Origin: Anastatus disparis
Lineage: Eukaryota; Arthropoda; Insecta; Hymenoptera; Eupelmidae
Assembly: GCA_017163975.1 (NCBI GenBank)
Contig: JAFFSR010000370.1
Location: 2,654,001-2,718,000 of the forward strand
Reading direction: 5' to 3'
DNA length: 64,000 nt
In this document: in pieces, positions 40,079 to 52,854 of the stretch
How the letters are laid out: each line of letters opens with the position of its first letter
Numbering within the stretch: the stretch's first letter is position 1
Translations under genes and position numbers: made by a program
The notes under the pieces: model-generated
The model's database searches: none
Told to the model about the DNA's origin: nothing
Seen by the model: only the letters and a program-made list of their open reading frames with translations

Positions 40079-41322
40079 ATGGAGAGAGCAAAGAAAATGA
40101 TACTCTGATCTAAAGAACAACTTGAACGAATGCAGAGGGAAAATGAAAAAAATAACGATCGTAAAATTACTGATACTAGTGTAGGATCGACTGCACTGGG
40201 ATCTACTCAAACGGTAGGTAATACGTTATCCCGATTAGATAATGAAATGAAAAAGATTCTGGATTCTACAACTTACGAAAACGGACAAGAAAAACTGAAA
40301 GATTACTTGAAAACGTTACAGAGATATCTATTTTTCATCGATGACGAAAAACGCAAACTTTCGCTTTTAAGAGGAAGCCACGTATCTCTGTCCTTTTCTA
40401 ATCGAAGATATGATTTTTTTACAAAAACTAACAAATTTATCAAAAAATGAAGAGAAAGCCGCATCGTGTATCAAACAAAGCAATACTTTCTTTGATAACA
40501 AAAAATTAATTTTATTGCTTCGTTCTCAAGAAAACCTTGAAAAACCAAATTGTCCACCCTAACCTCTATGATTTAAGTTTTTCAAGGTTTTCTTAAAAAC
40601 GAAGCAATAAAATTAATTCTTTCTTATTAAAGAAAATATTGCTTTTTTTATTACGAGATGCGGCTTTCGCTTCATTTTTTGCTAAAGTTATTAGTTTCTG
40701 TAAAAAAAATCAATTCTTTGATTAGAAAAGGACAGAGATACGTGACCTCCTCTTAAAAACAAGTGAAGATGAGAAGCAGGCTTTAGACAGTTTTTCAATA
40801 TTAGAAAGTGTCCCAAATTCATATAAAAAGAAAGCTGAATTATTATTAAACTATTTAAAATCCAGCAAAGATCGCATTACGTGGAACGAAAAAGATCTTG
40901 TACATATAAATAGCGAAAAAATTCCACATTCGAATATTATCGATTTAATAAATGATGCTTTACGGAATAGAAAAAAAGTAAAAGCCGCGGGGAGAGAACA
41001 GTTTGCAAAGATACTTCGAGATATCGACACACCGCGCGAATTGGTCGGTAATGATGAATTGTGGAAATTGAACAACGTTAAACAATCTTCGAATAAGAAA
41101 ATAAAATTTCAAAATAGTATAACATCCAATAAAGACGATAGCGAAGTTAATGATTCAACAAAATTACGTGATGAAAGTAATAATTTCTTTTCGTTTTTAG
41201 ATAATACAGTTTTATCTGGAAAGAGTCCCAACAGTAGCTCTGAAAAAAACAAAAATAAACAGAAGTACATGTTTTCCTCAACACCAAAGTTGAATAAAAA
41301 ATGGTTAGCTAATTTAATTTAA
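40079..41322 (+). pseudogene. Conserved Polinton protein upstream of integrase
   Basis: It starts MERAKKMIL, hits TGA at codon 10, then continues KEQLERMQRENEKN ... LQRYLFFIDDEKRKLSL. A fold-back MITE (40355-40765) interrupts it. It then resumes EDEKQALDSFSILESVPNSY, WNEKDLVHINSEKIPHSN, RKKVKAAGREQFAKILRDID and TPRELVGNDELWKLN, ending at 41322. The second part contains the strongly conserved region known from Polintons of other invertebrates, usually directly before integrase as here. Function unknown. Confidence 0.75.
40355..40765. mobile_element. Fold-back MITE in Polinton-2 gene
   Basis: Near-perfect palindrome with ends TTTTAAGAGGA..CCACGTATC and inverse, and inner words TCTGTCCTTTTCTAATC, AAATGAAGAGAAAG and AAGGTTTTCTT. 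Same family as 58862-59275 and 62218-62632. It interrupts the coding frame, so it is younger than the Polinton. Confidence 0.85.
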
Positions 41323-41323
41323 A

Positions 41324-42492
41324 ATGGATATTTTAGAAAAACAATATTTTGATCCACAACATGAAGCAGGGTTTTCAGGAGCACGAAATTTTATCAGAGT
41401 GAATAAAAAAAAGTTTTCTTCGGAAAAAATTAAAAAATGGTTAACGAAGCACGATACATACACTTTACACAAAACTATACGTCGAAAATTCCCACGCTTA
41501 TATTACGATGTTGACGCTATTGATCAAGTATGGGAGGCAGATCTCACACAATTAACATCATTAAAAAATTATAATGACGGCATCGGTTATTTACTCGTTG
41601 TGATTGACGTTTTAAGTAAATTCGTGTGGGTACAACCTTTGCGCGTTAAGACTTGCCAGGAAGTTACTAAAGGTTTTAAAAAAATAATAGACTCTAACAA
41701 AACCCGCTATCCTTCTGTGCTTCAAACCGATCGTGGAGATTTTTTACCGAAAGAAATCGCTGTTCTCGGATTCGAATGTAATTTCGTCTCACACTGGATG
41801 ATAAAACCGCCTTACAGCTGTTCAAAATTGACAAGAGGATTGTTAGCAACAAACAGCTACCTATCGTGCTTTCATCACGGGGTCGCGTGGTTCGACGGTG
41901 AATCAAATCTAGACGATGTATATAATGTACTACGTAAAGTCGTAAGGAACGCAGTACGTATTTTCGTGCGAGGCACGCAAAAACAAGAGTTACTCGAACG
42001 AATTCTTTCTCGACAGATTATTAATCTGGAAGAATACAACTGTCCCTTCTTCAAAAATTTACCACGAACAAGCAATCATTATTGTTTCCATCACGGTATA
42101 AAAGGAGAAAATGTGAGCTGTGCTTTGACTCAAATATACAAGTTAAAAGCCTGGCTAAAACAATTTATATACCGATACAAAAAGAAGAATCAACAGACGA
42201 GCCCGACAGTCAAGAAAAAAATAAAATCAACAATATTCATAATAAAATTAAAGAATCAGATCTAGATAACGAATCACCACGGACAACCGACTGCTCTACC
42301 CCCACTACTGTCATTGAAAATTTAAGCAGCAGTGAGAACGATATTACAGAAGAAAATATCTACGATAATATCAGTGATGAACTCGTTGCAAGTGCTGAAA
42401 GGTCTCAAAAAGATTCCTGCCAAGACAGTGGGCGTGTTTCCTGCAGACAAGATTCCTCTAATCTAGGAAAAACCGTGTGCCCTTGTAGTTAA
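41324..42492 (+). pseudogene. Integrase fused in frame to another Polinton protein
   Basis: Residues 1-~140 are an rve integrase: FDPQHEAGFSGARNFIRVNK, then VWEADLTQLTS (Asp) and VLQTDRGDF (Asp). It then breaks off before the Glu region. Without a stop the frame enters a second protein: FVSHWMIKPPYSC, CFHHGVAWFDGESNLDDVYN, INLEEYNCPFFKNL and NVSCALTQIYKLKAWLKQF. A frame change near 42165 leads into an acidic tail (EESTDEPDSQEKN...) ending at 42492. The joint looks like an internal deletion that kept the frame. The integrase cannot be active. Confidence 0.75.
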
Positions 42493-42692
42493 TCTCAATG
42501 AAAGCTCAAAACCAGGCTCTCATTGGGTTGCAATTTACGTCGATTCCGATGGTCAGGGGACTTACTTTGACAGCTATGGATTTCCCCAAACCGTACCAGA
42601 TCACATCGATCGCCTTAGAAGAAACTGCCGAGTGTACGAGTGGAACATACAGCAACTGCAGAACCTCAATTCTGATGTGTGTGGGCAGTAGT
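42462..42692 (+). pseudogene. Adenain-like protease fragment
   Basis: The frame LVVNLNESSKPGSHWVAIYV ... GTYFDSYGFPQ ... LNSDVCGQ has His, Asp and Cys positions of the adenain-like fold. It stops right after the catalytic Cys, where TIR sequence begins (42700). The N-terminal part is merged into the preceding frame. Non-functional. Confidence 0.7.
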
Positions 42693-42699
42693 GTTTGAA

Positions 42700-43210
42700 A
42701 GTTGATATTTCATTCTTATAATAAAAAAATTTTTTCTTCACTTTTTACTAATTTTTAAATATAATTTTTTAATAATACATTATCGTTGATATATATTTAT
42801 TTATTATTAACATTTTTTTTTTTCATTAATATTTATTATTTTAATTTATTAATATATTTTTATATTTTATTTCACAAATTATTTTCTTATTTAATTCTAT
42901 TTTCCGATTATCGAGAAGCGAGATAAGACCGGAGCGATAAGGGACGTCGCGTTATGTAGGGCCTCAAACCGGCAAACACGTACCCCCAAAGCCTCGATCT
43001 GGCAAACATGTATCCTAGACGGCATACAAGTTTTGGAGAACGCATGCAGCCGCACAAGTGTAGCGTTCGCTCTGACGGGGGCCATTCTATTTCTGGCGCT
43101 ACTATTACCCCCACCAATCGTACATCTCCATTCGTTGTTGTACACGTGCTTATACGTTAATACTAGCTGGTTACACAGACACACACAGTTGTAAAGCTTA
43201 TATATATATA
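42700..43210. repeat. Polinton-2 right TIR, inner piece
   Basis: Inverse of 36645-37145. Ends at the (TA)n joint where the nested insert begins with CTAGGGGGGGGTT. Confidence 0.88.
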
Positions 43211-43437
43211 TACTAGGGGGGGGTTCCCCCCTGCTCGCACCGCTCGCCAACCCCCCCGAATACACACATTTCAAAGTAAATAGAAGAATAGGACATAATG
43301 AAGCTAAAGTTTATATTTGCGAATGTGAAACAAGTTCAATAGAAAACATCGATACATAAAAATATAAGATATGAATGTATTTTAATGATTAAAACAACTT
43401 TTACTGTCAATAAATTTATTATAAATTAAACTTGCAA

Positions 43438-43474
43438 CGTTTCAGTCATATTTAAAAAATGACTCTCTTCAGGC
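43438..43474 (-). ncRNA. Hammerhead-ribozyme-like motif
   Basis: On the minus strand CTGAAGAG, then stem AGTCAT...ATGACT, then GAAAC. This is the hammerhead core order (CUGANGA ... GAAA), as reported for Penelope pseudo-LTRs. The usual closing G-C pair of stem II is not perfect, so cleavage is uncertain. Confidence 0.4.
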
Positions 43475-44087
43475 AAAACAATATAATACAGTTTACTACA
43501 TTTCCAATTGATTATCTGAAATTAATAAGATTACAAGAATTTTTTTATATAAACTAACAAATATTCATAAACAATTTGCACATAATATAGCATAAATATC
43601 TAATCTTTCTTTTTAATCTTTTTCTTTCTATTGATTGTAATAAGTAATTATTATGAGAATACATTCCTAGTAAACAATATATCATTTTCGTAGTACAAAA
43701 TAAAACTGTTATAAAGAAATATAACTTCTATATAAGATACTACACAAACATGTAGAGTCAAACTAAAATTAAGTACAGTGTCAAAGAACAATAGAATGTA
43801 ATTAGAGCGGCGACGCTTATCGAGAAGTGAAAAGTTGTTGGGTAAAATTCATATACCACCTATAAATCCCCCACACATTTGCACATGCGCAAACATTTAG
43901 AAAATCATAAATAATGTGCAAAGTTTCAAATTTTTCCAAAAAAATGCATGAGGAATGTTTCTGCCTTTACATAAACACATGTAAAGTGAATAAAATTAAA
44001 ATTAAAATTAAAACAATTAAAGATAATAATAACAATTTCAAAATTAAAAAAAATTACAAAAATATTGAAATGTTAAATTTTATTATC

Positions 44088-44495
44088 TTAAGAAATTACT
44101 TTTAAGTTGTTATCAATGTAATCTTTGAAAACGTTTAATAATTTTTGTGTGTCAAATTTTCTGTTAATATTATTTTTGTGTTTATGTATATTAATCATTT
44201 CTGAGATCAGTCTTTTATGATAGTTGTTTTCAGTGTCAAGTATTTTAACTTTTTCCACATCAAAACACATGCTATGGCCAGTATTATTTTCATGAATATA
44301 AGTAGCTGATCTTTCTCTTTTGTGTATACAATCCGACTTATGTTCTTTTATGCGAGTTAACAGTGTGTGACTACTTTGGCCTATGTAACAACAGTCACAG
44401 TCCTTACATTCTATTTTATAAACCACGTTAGTTTTATTTGATTTTTTTGTGATGTCTTTACCTAATTGAGAATTGCATTTAATTTTATTATCCAA
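44088..44495 (-). pseudogene. Penelope GIY-YIG endonuclease
   Basis: 135 codons: NVVYKIECKDCDCCYIGQSS (GIY-YIG core with the CxxC insert typical for Penelope), then TRIKEHKSD with the Arg and Glu of the active site, and YHKRLISEMINIHKH. In frame with respect to the element order but separated from RT by a stop and a frame change at ~44500-44577. It would nick the target for insertion. Confidence 0.85.
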
Positions 44496-44576
44496 ATTAA
44501 AAATTAATTTAAAATTGAATTTCTTACATATTTTTTTAAAAGTGAATTCATGATCTTTAGAGTAAGGAAATATAAT

Positions 44577-45245
44577 TTAATTATTTTTGTTGCCTAAAGT
44601 AAAATTATTATTAAGATCATTCCGAGAGTGTTTTTTAGTTTTTGTTCTTTTTTTAATATATTTGTTAATGAAATCAATTGGATAATTGTTATTAATGAGC
44701 CATTCTCTAATTTTGCTAAAATTCTTTGAGTGATATTGTCTGTCAGACAGTTTAAGTACTTTGTCCACTAACGTGTAAATGATGCCAATCTTGTAAGAGA
44801 TGGGTCCATGAGAGTTGAAATTTAGATACTGTCTTGAGTGTGTGTCCTTTATATACCAATCTGTTTTTACGTTATTTTTATCATTAAAATCAATATTGAC
44901 ATCAAGATAATGCAGAGTATTATTAACAGGTTTTTCCAAAGTGTGTTGTATGTGTTCATCAAAGGAGTTGAAAACTTCAAGAATTTCATCGATTTTATCA
45001 TTACTTGCGCAAATCAGACCATCGTCTACGTATCTTTTATAAAAAGTAACTGAGTTTTTTAAAATCGAGAGGCTGTTTTGTTCAACATCCTGCATAACAA
45101 TTTTGGCCAATATTGGGCTCAAAGGGCTACCCATTGCGCATCCAAAAATTTGCTTGTAGAATTTACCATTGAAACTAAAATAATTATTATTCATAATAAA
45201 ATTAATAAAAATAAATTTATTGACAGTAAAAGTTGTTTTAATCAT
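44577..45245 (-). pseudogene. Penelope reverse transcriptase, C-terminal part
   Basis: 222 codons: GKFYKQIFGCAMGSPLSPIL, then FYKRYVDDGLICA with the catalytic YVDD, and a thumb region (LHYLDVNIDF). The first ~15 residues (MIKTTFTVNKFIFINF) are read from the inverted tail and are not RT. Truncated at the 5' end, so it lacks RT motifs upstream of the palm. Confidence 0.85.
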
Positions 45246-46365
45246 TAAAATACAATCACTAATTGACTGTCGTTAGAATCAACAAAATAATATAAGATAT
45301 GAAGTTATAGAATTAGAATTATTAAAAAAAAGATGGTTTAACGCGACATTCAAAAGCTCACAATGAATCAAACTTATATATTTTTAAAATAAATTAAAAA
45401 TAGAATAATAAATAACATTAAAATTTCAAGTTATGATAGTATATAATAATATTTAATAATAATTATGTGCGAATAATAAAAAATAAAATAATAGAATAAT
45501 AGAAAATTATGATTATAAACAAATATTTTTATCTTCTTATGTCCTAAATTTTATACATATTGAAAAGGTACAAAGAAAACGCTCCCTCTCTGTATTTTTT
45601 ATTTTTGGGCTTGAGACCAACATATATAAATATATGGCTGCATTAAGAATGTTTTTTTTTATTGTCGCTAAAGAAGTGTACACTTTTTTTCCATTGTTGC
45701 TGAAACATACAGATCTATTGTTTGATGTCGCTAAAAAAATCTCATATAAGCATACCAATTTATTGTTTGTTATCGCTAAAAGGAGCTTACAGATTAATTT
45801 GTTATCATTACTGAAATAATTTTATAACTTATTTTTTATTGTCGTTTATAGAAGCTTACAAATTTAAATTTCATTGTAGTTATAAAAAGCTTACATATTT
45901 ATTCTTCATTGTCGCTAAAAAAGCTTGTACAGTTGCTTGATATTTTTACTAAAAAAAAGTTCAAAATATTCTAAATATTATTTAATATGTTGTTAAATTT
46001 CATTGTCGCTAAAAGAAGCTTACAAATTTATGTTTTATTACAAGCTTACATATTGATTTTTTATTGTTGTTAAAAAAAACTTATACATTAATTTTTTTTT
46101 GTAGTATATCAATATTATTTTATATTTTTTATTTTAACTATCATCAATTTGTTTTTCTGTAACCTTGAAAAATAATCATTTTATATTGAAAATATTGTAT
46201 TTATTAATGTAATGAAATAAAAATATTAAATTATTTAATTTACCTTATTTGAAATTATTTCATTTGCTAATATAAGTTCTTCTTACTCCATGTTTCCATC
46301 ATTTAATACTTTAGTAAATTCCAATCTTTTTACTTTTAATATATATGTAATATCTATAAAATTTT

Positions 46366-46404
<39 letters not shown>
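46366..46404. repeat. TA microsatellite
   Basis: (TA)n tract within the inverted-repeat element. Confidence 0.9.
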
Positions 46405-46409
<5 letters not shown>

Positions 46410-46489
46410 TACATGAATATTTCCATAAGTGTATATGCATATAATATATTATTATGATTGTTTTTACTATTCTATTCTATTTTTCCAAT

Positions 46490-47055
46490 AATTTCTAGTT
46501 TTGTTCCTCTTAACCAATTCACATATTCATTTTCTAATTTATTTAATGAAATGTCTAATTTATATTGTCCATCCGCTATTGTTCCGATCTATTCTGATTC
46601 ATTTTTTTTATGTTTTTGTGCAAAAGAATTTTTTAAATACCCTTGTATTTCTAAAAAATAAAAAATAATTAATATTATTATATTTTTTTTCAATAATATT
46701 TAATTACTTATTAATCCAGGTCTTAATTTTATTTCTTCGAAATTTATTTTAATTGGTTTGTTATTTTTTAATGTATTATATTTGCCTAAATGAATAATAT
46801 TAGAATAATATTTTAACGTTAGGTTATATATATTATTTCCTTTATTGTATCCTTTTGCTTTTAATACATTAACATTCTCTAATAACATTTTCTGAAATAT
46901 TAAAAAATGTTTAATATTATGTTGTAATTGATAATATTGTATATTATAATAATTTACTTCGTTTACTTTTAGATTTTTCTTGAATTTTTTAATATTTGTA
47001 TCATAAATATTGCATTGAATTCTGAATCCTTCAAAATCATTTATTAGGATTTCAA
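46490..47055 (-). pseudogene. RPA70-like OB-fold protein with probable intron
   Basis: The minus frame from ~47040 reads FEGFRIQCNIYDTNIKKFKK, then EVNYYNIQYYQL and NIYNLTLKYYSNI, and runs to FEEIKLRPGLI (~46707). A donor-like AAGTAATT and a pyrimidine-rich acceptor (TTTTTTATTTTTTAG) would join it to IQGYLKNSFAQKHKKNE and, past a TAG, IGTIADGQYKLDI. The pattern recalls the first DNA-binding OB fold of replication protein A (x-x-FN..V-YY....Y.LT). The match is weak and by eye. If right, it is a TE-borne or retro-captured RPA piece, now dead. Confidence 0.35.
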
Positions 47056-47816
47056 AATACTGAAATCAGTTTGTTTTTGTTTGTTAACAAAAGTTTGTTC
47101 TTCGGAAATTTCTTCAATATATGCAACCAGAGATTTATTATATGTAATAAAAAATATTTATAACATATATTATATTTTTGATTTTTTTAATAAAGTTTTT
47201 AATACATACGTTGATTGATCTCTTATTAAAATTTTAGTTTTTAAAAATTCCGTTGACGAAAACAGTATTTTTTTTTCTTTTTCTGAAATAGATAGATATA
47301 GATAGATAGATTTTATTTTTTCTTGTAAAAGAGTACAAAAACGTGTAACACAATTTGTGAATATAAAAACAATAAATATTGCACAAAATTTTATAAAAAA
47401 ATATAAATATATATATAAATGTAAATATTGCACAATTAATATCACAGTCAGTCACTACATCTAATAATACTAAATAAGTAAGTCATAAACAAAAATAAAT
47501 AAAAGTGATATCACAGAGTAATCGTACAATACACGCAATAAAAATAAAAATAATCATATAAATAAAAATCAGTGATACAATATCTATCAGTCACAATATT
47601 AAAATTTAAAAGAATTAAATTCAATACATAATAAAATAAAATAACAAGCGTACGCAATAGCATGAAATGCAGTCAAAAATAAAATCAAATAAAAACTCTC
47701 ACTCACCAACCATTCAGCCAACACTCATACAATAAATACACTTACACCTTAAGCCTATATACAGGACTTTACAAAAATGAATTAAATAAATTAACATAAA
47801 TTAATAGTAAAAAATA

Positions 47817-50560
47817 TTAATTCAGGTCGAGCAAGTACCCTCTCATCGTTGCTTTGAACCTGCTGAGAGATGGAAGATGTTTAATCTTAGCAGGCAGGGA
47901 GTTTCTAAAATGCGCACCTTGAACTTGGAAAGAATTCCTGCCAACCTCAGTACGCATAAAGGGCACCATTAGATCCTTGATTTCTCCCCTAGTAGCCACC
48001 CTGGGTACACATCTAGTGAAGAGACCCATTAGATGCTCCGGAGTATTCATGCGCACGATCTTGTACATAAATACAGCCAAAAAATACTGTCTCCTCGAAT
48101 TAGTATGCAGCCAACCCAACGCAGCTCTATAAGGAGAAATATAAGCTCCCATTCTTATACCTAATATATATCTTACACACGAATTCTGCAGTCTTTGTAT
48201 TCTTCTCTTCAAGCCCTGAGAAGCATCGAGCAGAACCACCGAACAGTAATCGAGATGCGGAAACAGCAGGGCGGTTGCAAGTTGTTTACGCAGAGCCTCC
48301 GTGGTGTACCGACGAAAAAACCGCAGAGCGTACAACACTATTGAATTTTTTTGTAACCATATTAATGTGAGGCTCCCAAGAAAGCTTAGAGTCAAGCACA
48401 ACACCAAGGCTCGTTACAATGTCAGAGAAAGGAATGCCCCAGCATAAAATGAATTGATAAAACGATTATTGCCAAAGACGATTGCCTTAGTCTTGCTAGC
48501 ATTTAAAGTGAGTGAGGCACCAGCCGCCCACTCCGACACCGCATTGGCCGCCCTCTGTAAGATTAGAATACCTGCATCCACATTCTCACGAGGAACGTGC
48601 GTATAAATCTGCAGGTCATCTACATACAGTAGGTGCTCAACACAACCAGAGCCAAGAGCGTTACGTACGTTATTAATGTAAAGGCAAAACAACAAAGACC
48701 TCAGTACCGATCCCTGTGGAACTCTTAGGTTGGTTGTTAGCCAACCCGAATCTTTATGTAAGTGTGTTGAAAGTATTTGTTTCCTTTTTGAAATATAAGA
48801 GTTAATCCACACGAGAGCGGACCTGGAAAACCCCATCGATCTAAGCCTTGCAAGTAATTTAGAGGGAGAGATCGTGTCAAATGCCTTACTAAAGTCAAAA
48901 AGTGAAAGTAATGTGACGAGTTTTTTGTCAAGACCTGACCTTATATCGTCTGTTAATTTAAGCAGAGCTGTCTGCGTAGAGCGATTTTTTCTGTCACCAG
49001 TCTGCATGGGATCAAGTATCTTATTTGTAGTGATATATTCCTGCAATTGGTCGTGGGCAATCTTCTCCAGTACCTTCGAAAAAAAACACAAAATCGCAAC
49101 TGGCCTAAAATCTTTAGGCGACTTAGGTGCAGAATACTTTTTTAATGGCACAATACGTGCCTGCTTTCAAAGGCCAGGGAAGACCTCCCCCCCCCCCAAA
49201 AGAAGAGTTGAACAGAGTCACAAGATGTTCACCAATAAATGGTAAGGCTTTAAGTATCACGCTTTGAGGAATGCCATCCTCGCCACGAGCCTGCGATGAA
49301 AAATGGGAAATCGCAAGAACAACATCATTGATATTAATTGGTTTAAAAGAAAAACCATCTTCACTACATTCAGTAAGAAACCTCTCGCAAAGCTCATCAT
49401 CATTATGCTAATCAGGAGTGAATCCATTCAAGTCTCTTGTGGTCCGGTTAAGAGTCCCAGGTCTCTCAGCTCCTTCCAGGCATTATTTGCAAATGCTTCG
49501 AACAGTCTATTATGATAGTATGTAGTCTTCGCAAGTTCAGTCTGTTCGTCAACCATTTTACGTAAATGCAGAAACTCAGTCAGGTATTGCATTTCGTTCG
49601 TCCGTTTATATCTTCTGTAAGTAGCATCTCGCTTGCGCCGCATCTGCGACAATTCTTTATCTAACCATGGTGGGCTATTTTTCGTATGCTTGAGTATTTT
49701 CACTGGTACTAAACTCTCTATGACAGAAGTAAAATTGTCACAAATGCAGATAAGTGCAGACTTCGGGTCGACAATACCAGCTGTTAATGGTGGCCAATCA
49801 TGGCCGGCTACTTTCTCTAGTAATTCATTTTGACAAATGCTTTTATAGTATCTGTATCTAATCGACTTGTGATCTATACTGAACGTATTACAAGCAATAG
49901 AAACATCAATTAAGTTGTGCCGACTATGAAAATTTGCAGGTAAGTTACGTGCGTCAAGTACATTGTCATTGTCATCCACAAGAATCAGGTCAATCCATGT
50001 GTGAGAAGATGGAGTTATATTCGTGGCACCATGCTGGACCAACTGAAGCGAAAGCTCCGCTCTTAGTTTACTAAAAAAACCTCGCATCACTGCTTTCTTG
50101 TAGAAGATCGGCATTCAGATCCCCCATTATAATTTTATGTGAAAAATCATGTGATAAATCTCTCAAAGAATTTAACAAATCAGAATTTTTTGTAAATGAA
50201 ATGTCAGGAGGGCGATAAATGACAGATACCAACACAGGTTCAAAGTCGCCATCCTTAATCGAACAAAAAATATATTCTGGCACTTCAGGTTTACCGCTGC
50301 TAGTTATGGTTGTGGTACTAGAAATAGCTAGTACTTCACATTTTAAATTATTTTTAACGTAGAGGGTAACCCCTCCTCCCTGAAGGTATCCGAATAATGT
50401 CATCCGAGACAGTCGGTCCCAGCCAGGTTTCAGTAACTCCAAACGGATCATGAGAGGGACCATCGCATAAGAGCTCGCGCACCTGTCCAATGTGAGCTCT
50501 TAATGAGGTCACATTAAAAAAGCAAATTATATATTTAAAAAAAGTATATGTTTTATACAA
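47817..50560 (-). mobile_element. Non-LTR (LINE) retrotransposon, decayed
   Basis: On the minus strand an APE-type endonuclease (50071-50560: GVTETWLGPTVSDD, VSVIYRPPDISFTK, KIIMGDLNADLL; then 49428-50114: HTWIDLILVDDNDN) is followed by RT (48414-49151: PKDFRPVAILCFFSKVLEKI, FDFSKAFDTISPSKL, LLYVDDLQIYTH) and a C-terminal zone (47817-48407). Motifs resemble the Jockey/CR1-type group; exact clade not determined. Frameshifts at ~50090, 49428-49151 and 48410 make it a pseudogene. No clear poly(A) tail or target duplication was found. Confidence 0.85.
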
Positions 50561-52854
50561 TGTGATTTTAATGTAAATATTCTTACCAACTGTATCAAAG
50601 ACTAACTTAAGATCTAAGGAAATTATATATTTGAAAAAAGTACATGTTTTTTACAATTCTTTTCAAAAACTTGAAAAAACAAGAAAATGAATTGATTAAA
50701 ACACACATTTAGCTATATATTCATTTTTCTATTCTACCGCCTATTCCACTCTTTTTTCTCTCCATGTGACCATAGGAGGAAAAAAATCCGTGGAATGGAA
50801 AGAAGATGCTTGCGTATTAGGTCGCATAAACATAAACATAACCTCTTTAAAATTGTAGCTCAAACAGAGCGATTTTCTACAATTTTTTTTAAAATGAATG
50901 AAGTAGATTCGTATTTATAATTTAATTATTTTTGTTTATTTACTTCGTGTCGGGACTCGCTCTTCCATTCTACAGTGGAATAGAGAATAGAATTCTATTC
51001 TGCGCATGAAACTTGCCGAATAGCGCTGATTAGTGGTTTCTATTACGCATCCTCTATTCGGCAGTCTCTTTTCTACTTATCTGACTGCACCCTCACATAT
51101 TTCTTTTCTTTAGGGTAAATCGAATAAATGATGACATGTATTAAATTTTATGTTTAATTACAACAGTAAGCATCCATCTTTCTCAAATTTCATACTTTAC
51201 CTAAATTATATTACATATAAATTTTATACATTTGAAAGATTTATTTATATAATTTTATAATTTTAAAATTGTAAATCATTATTGTCATTAGAAAACAAAT
51301 AAAAGATTTAACAATTTTAATATATCTTTTAGTAAAGTTATTGAGAATTACTTGTCAATGTAAATACCGAACCTAGTGATATAATTTTTACAAAAAAATT
51401 ATTCAATATTAGAAGATGATTTAAGAAGTTTAAGCTAAGTTTATTAATTTCTTTTATAAAATAGTAGGAGTATTTAAAGACTGCACAAAAATTAAAATAA
51501 TGATATTGTGTTTAAATACCGAAAAAAGTAGAATTAAATAAGTTTCTTGTATCCAATTCGGTTAAAACATTGTCAGTTCACGAAAAATGAATTGCATAAA
51601 ATTGATGGTAATAATGTAAATTTTAAAGTTGATTGCTATAAAAATACTTTTTTTTTACTTAGTTTTTCATATTTCTTTTTTATTTGTAAGAGTTAAGATG
51701 ATTGAACAAAATGCTTTCCTGGAATATAACCTGTAATAATTTGTATTGATCAAGTTTTAACACAAATAGAAATTTTAAATATATAATTTTTAATTAATTT
51801 CATCGATAAAAATACTTCAAAAACGTAATTGGATAGGAGGTTTTCTGTTTTTATAAAAATATATGTCAACAGGCAATATGACATGATATAAAAGTTTTAT
51901 AATTAATTACTAATAATTAAATAATAGTGTTTTTTAAGAATTAAAAATCAAGTACAAAGTATTGATATTGTTAGATAAGATCAAAGAAAATATATATATT
52001 TCGAAAAAATGATAAATATTTTAAAAAGATGTAAAGTAGAATTATCAAGAGATTGGAATCAAATTATAGATGTAAGATGCATAAAAATATATTTCAAATT
52101 TTTAAGAAATATAATTATTTGAAAATAAAATTTATATAGTTTCCTTAGACCTTAAGACAGCCTTTGATGCAGTGGGTGAGAATAGTTACATTTAAATCAC
52201 ATTAAAAAAAATAAAAGCAATTAAAATATTAAACAATGTAAACTAATTAACTGCTTATATTTAAAAAAAATGAAAATATATAAGATGTGATGTAGTTTTT
52301 AATGTAATAAAGCATATAATATAGATCTGTACGCTTCAGCGACAAAAAGTCAACAAAATGAATTGGTTAAAATAAATATTTATAACTATATATTCATTGT
52401 ATTTAAATGTAACTTACTTCATACAGTGATTGATGGCTTCTTTTATAAGGGTTTATATTTATATACGTTGACATAGATTACATAGGGTATATTATATTTT
52501 AATTCAAATTATATTACACCTATTTTTTAAGATTTCCTATTGCAAAAATTTTATTTTAAAAATAATATTATTAACTGTAGAGCTATGGATTCGTAATCTC
52601 GAGATCACAAGTTCCAAGGCTGATGCCATCACCACTGTACGTTGCATGTGCTTTGTTCACGAACGCACTGACGATATCCATCGCTAATTAGCATCGCAAT
52701 GATAGCTGAAATACAGCAACGTTACATAAAATTTAAAAAAAGTCAAATATATTGTTCTTTTAATTATAAAATACCGACACTACAGGTTTCTACATTTATC
52801 ATTCTTAATCCAAAAATTGTAAAAATATCTCATTATGATTTGGAAAAAAAAGTT
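50561..52854. other. AT-rich interior, no gene seen
   Basis: No coding region recognised. A short inverted motif (TGCCGAATAG ... CTATTCGGCA) lies at 51012-51065. The rest is low-complexity AT. Confidence 0.6.

Larger units (their letters stand above)
43376..45288 (-). mobile_element. Penelope-like element (5' truncated)
   Basis: Flanked by a perfect 15-bp direct repeat, AATATAAGATATGAA (43361-43375 and 45289-45303), the target duplication. The minus strand encodes a Penelope-type RT followed by a GIY-YIG endonuclease. A 42-bp terminal segment (43377-43418) recurs inverted at 45211-45252, the inverted-tail structure known for this class. The N-terminal RT half is missing. Confidence 0.85.

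Noticed and set aside
36640..43215. A separate 6.6-kb inverted-repeat element
   Set aside because: No target duplication or AG...CT ends at these borders. The outer blocks and the perfect AATATC duplication show that this is the inner part of Polinton-2.
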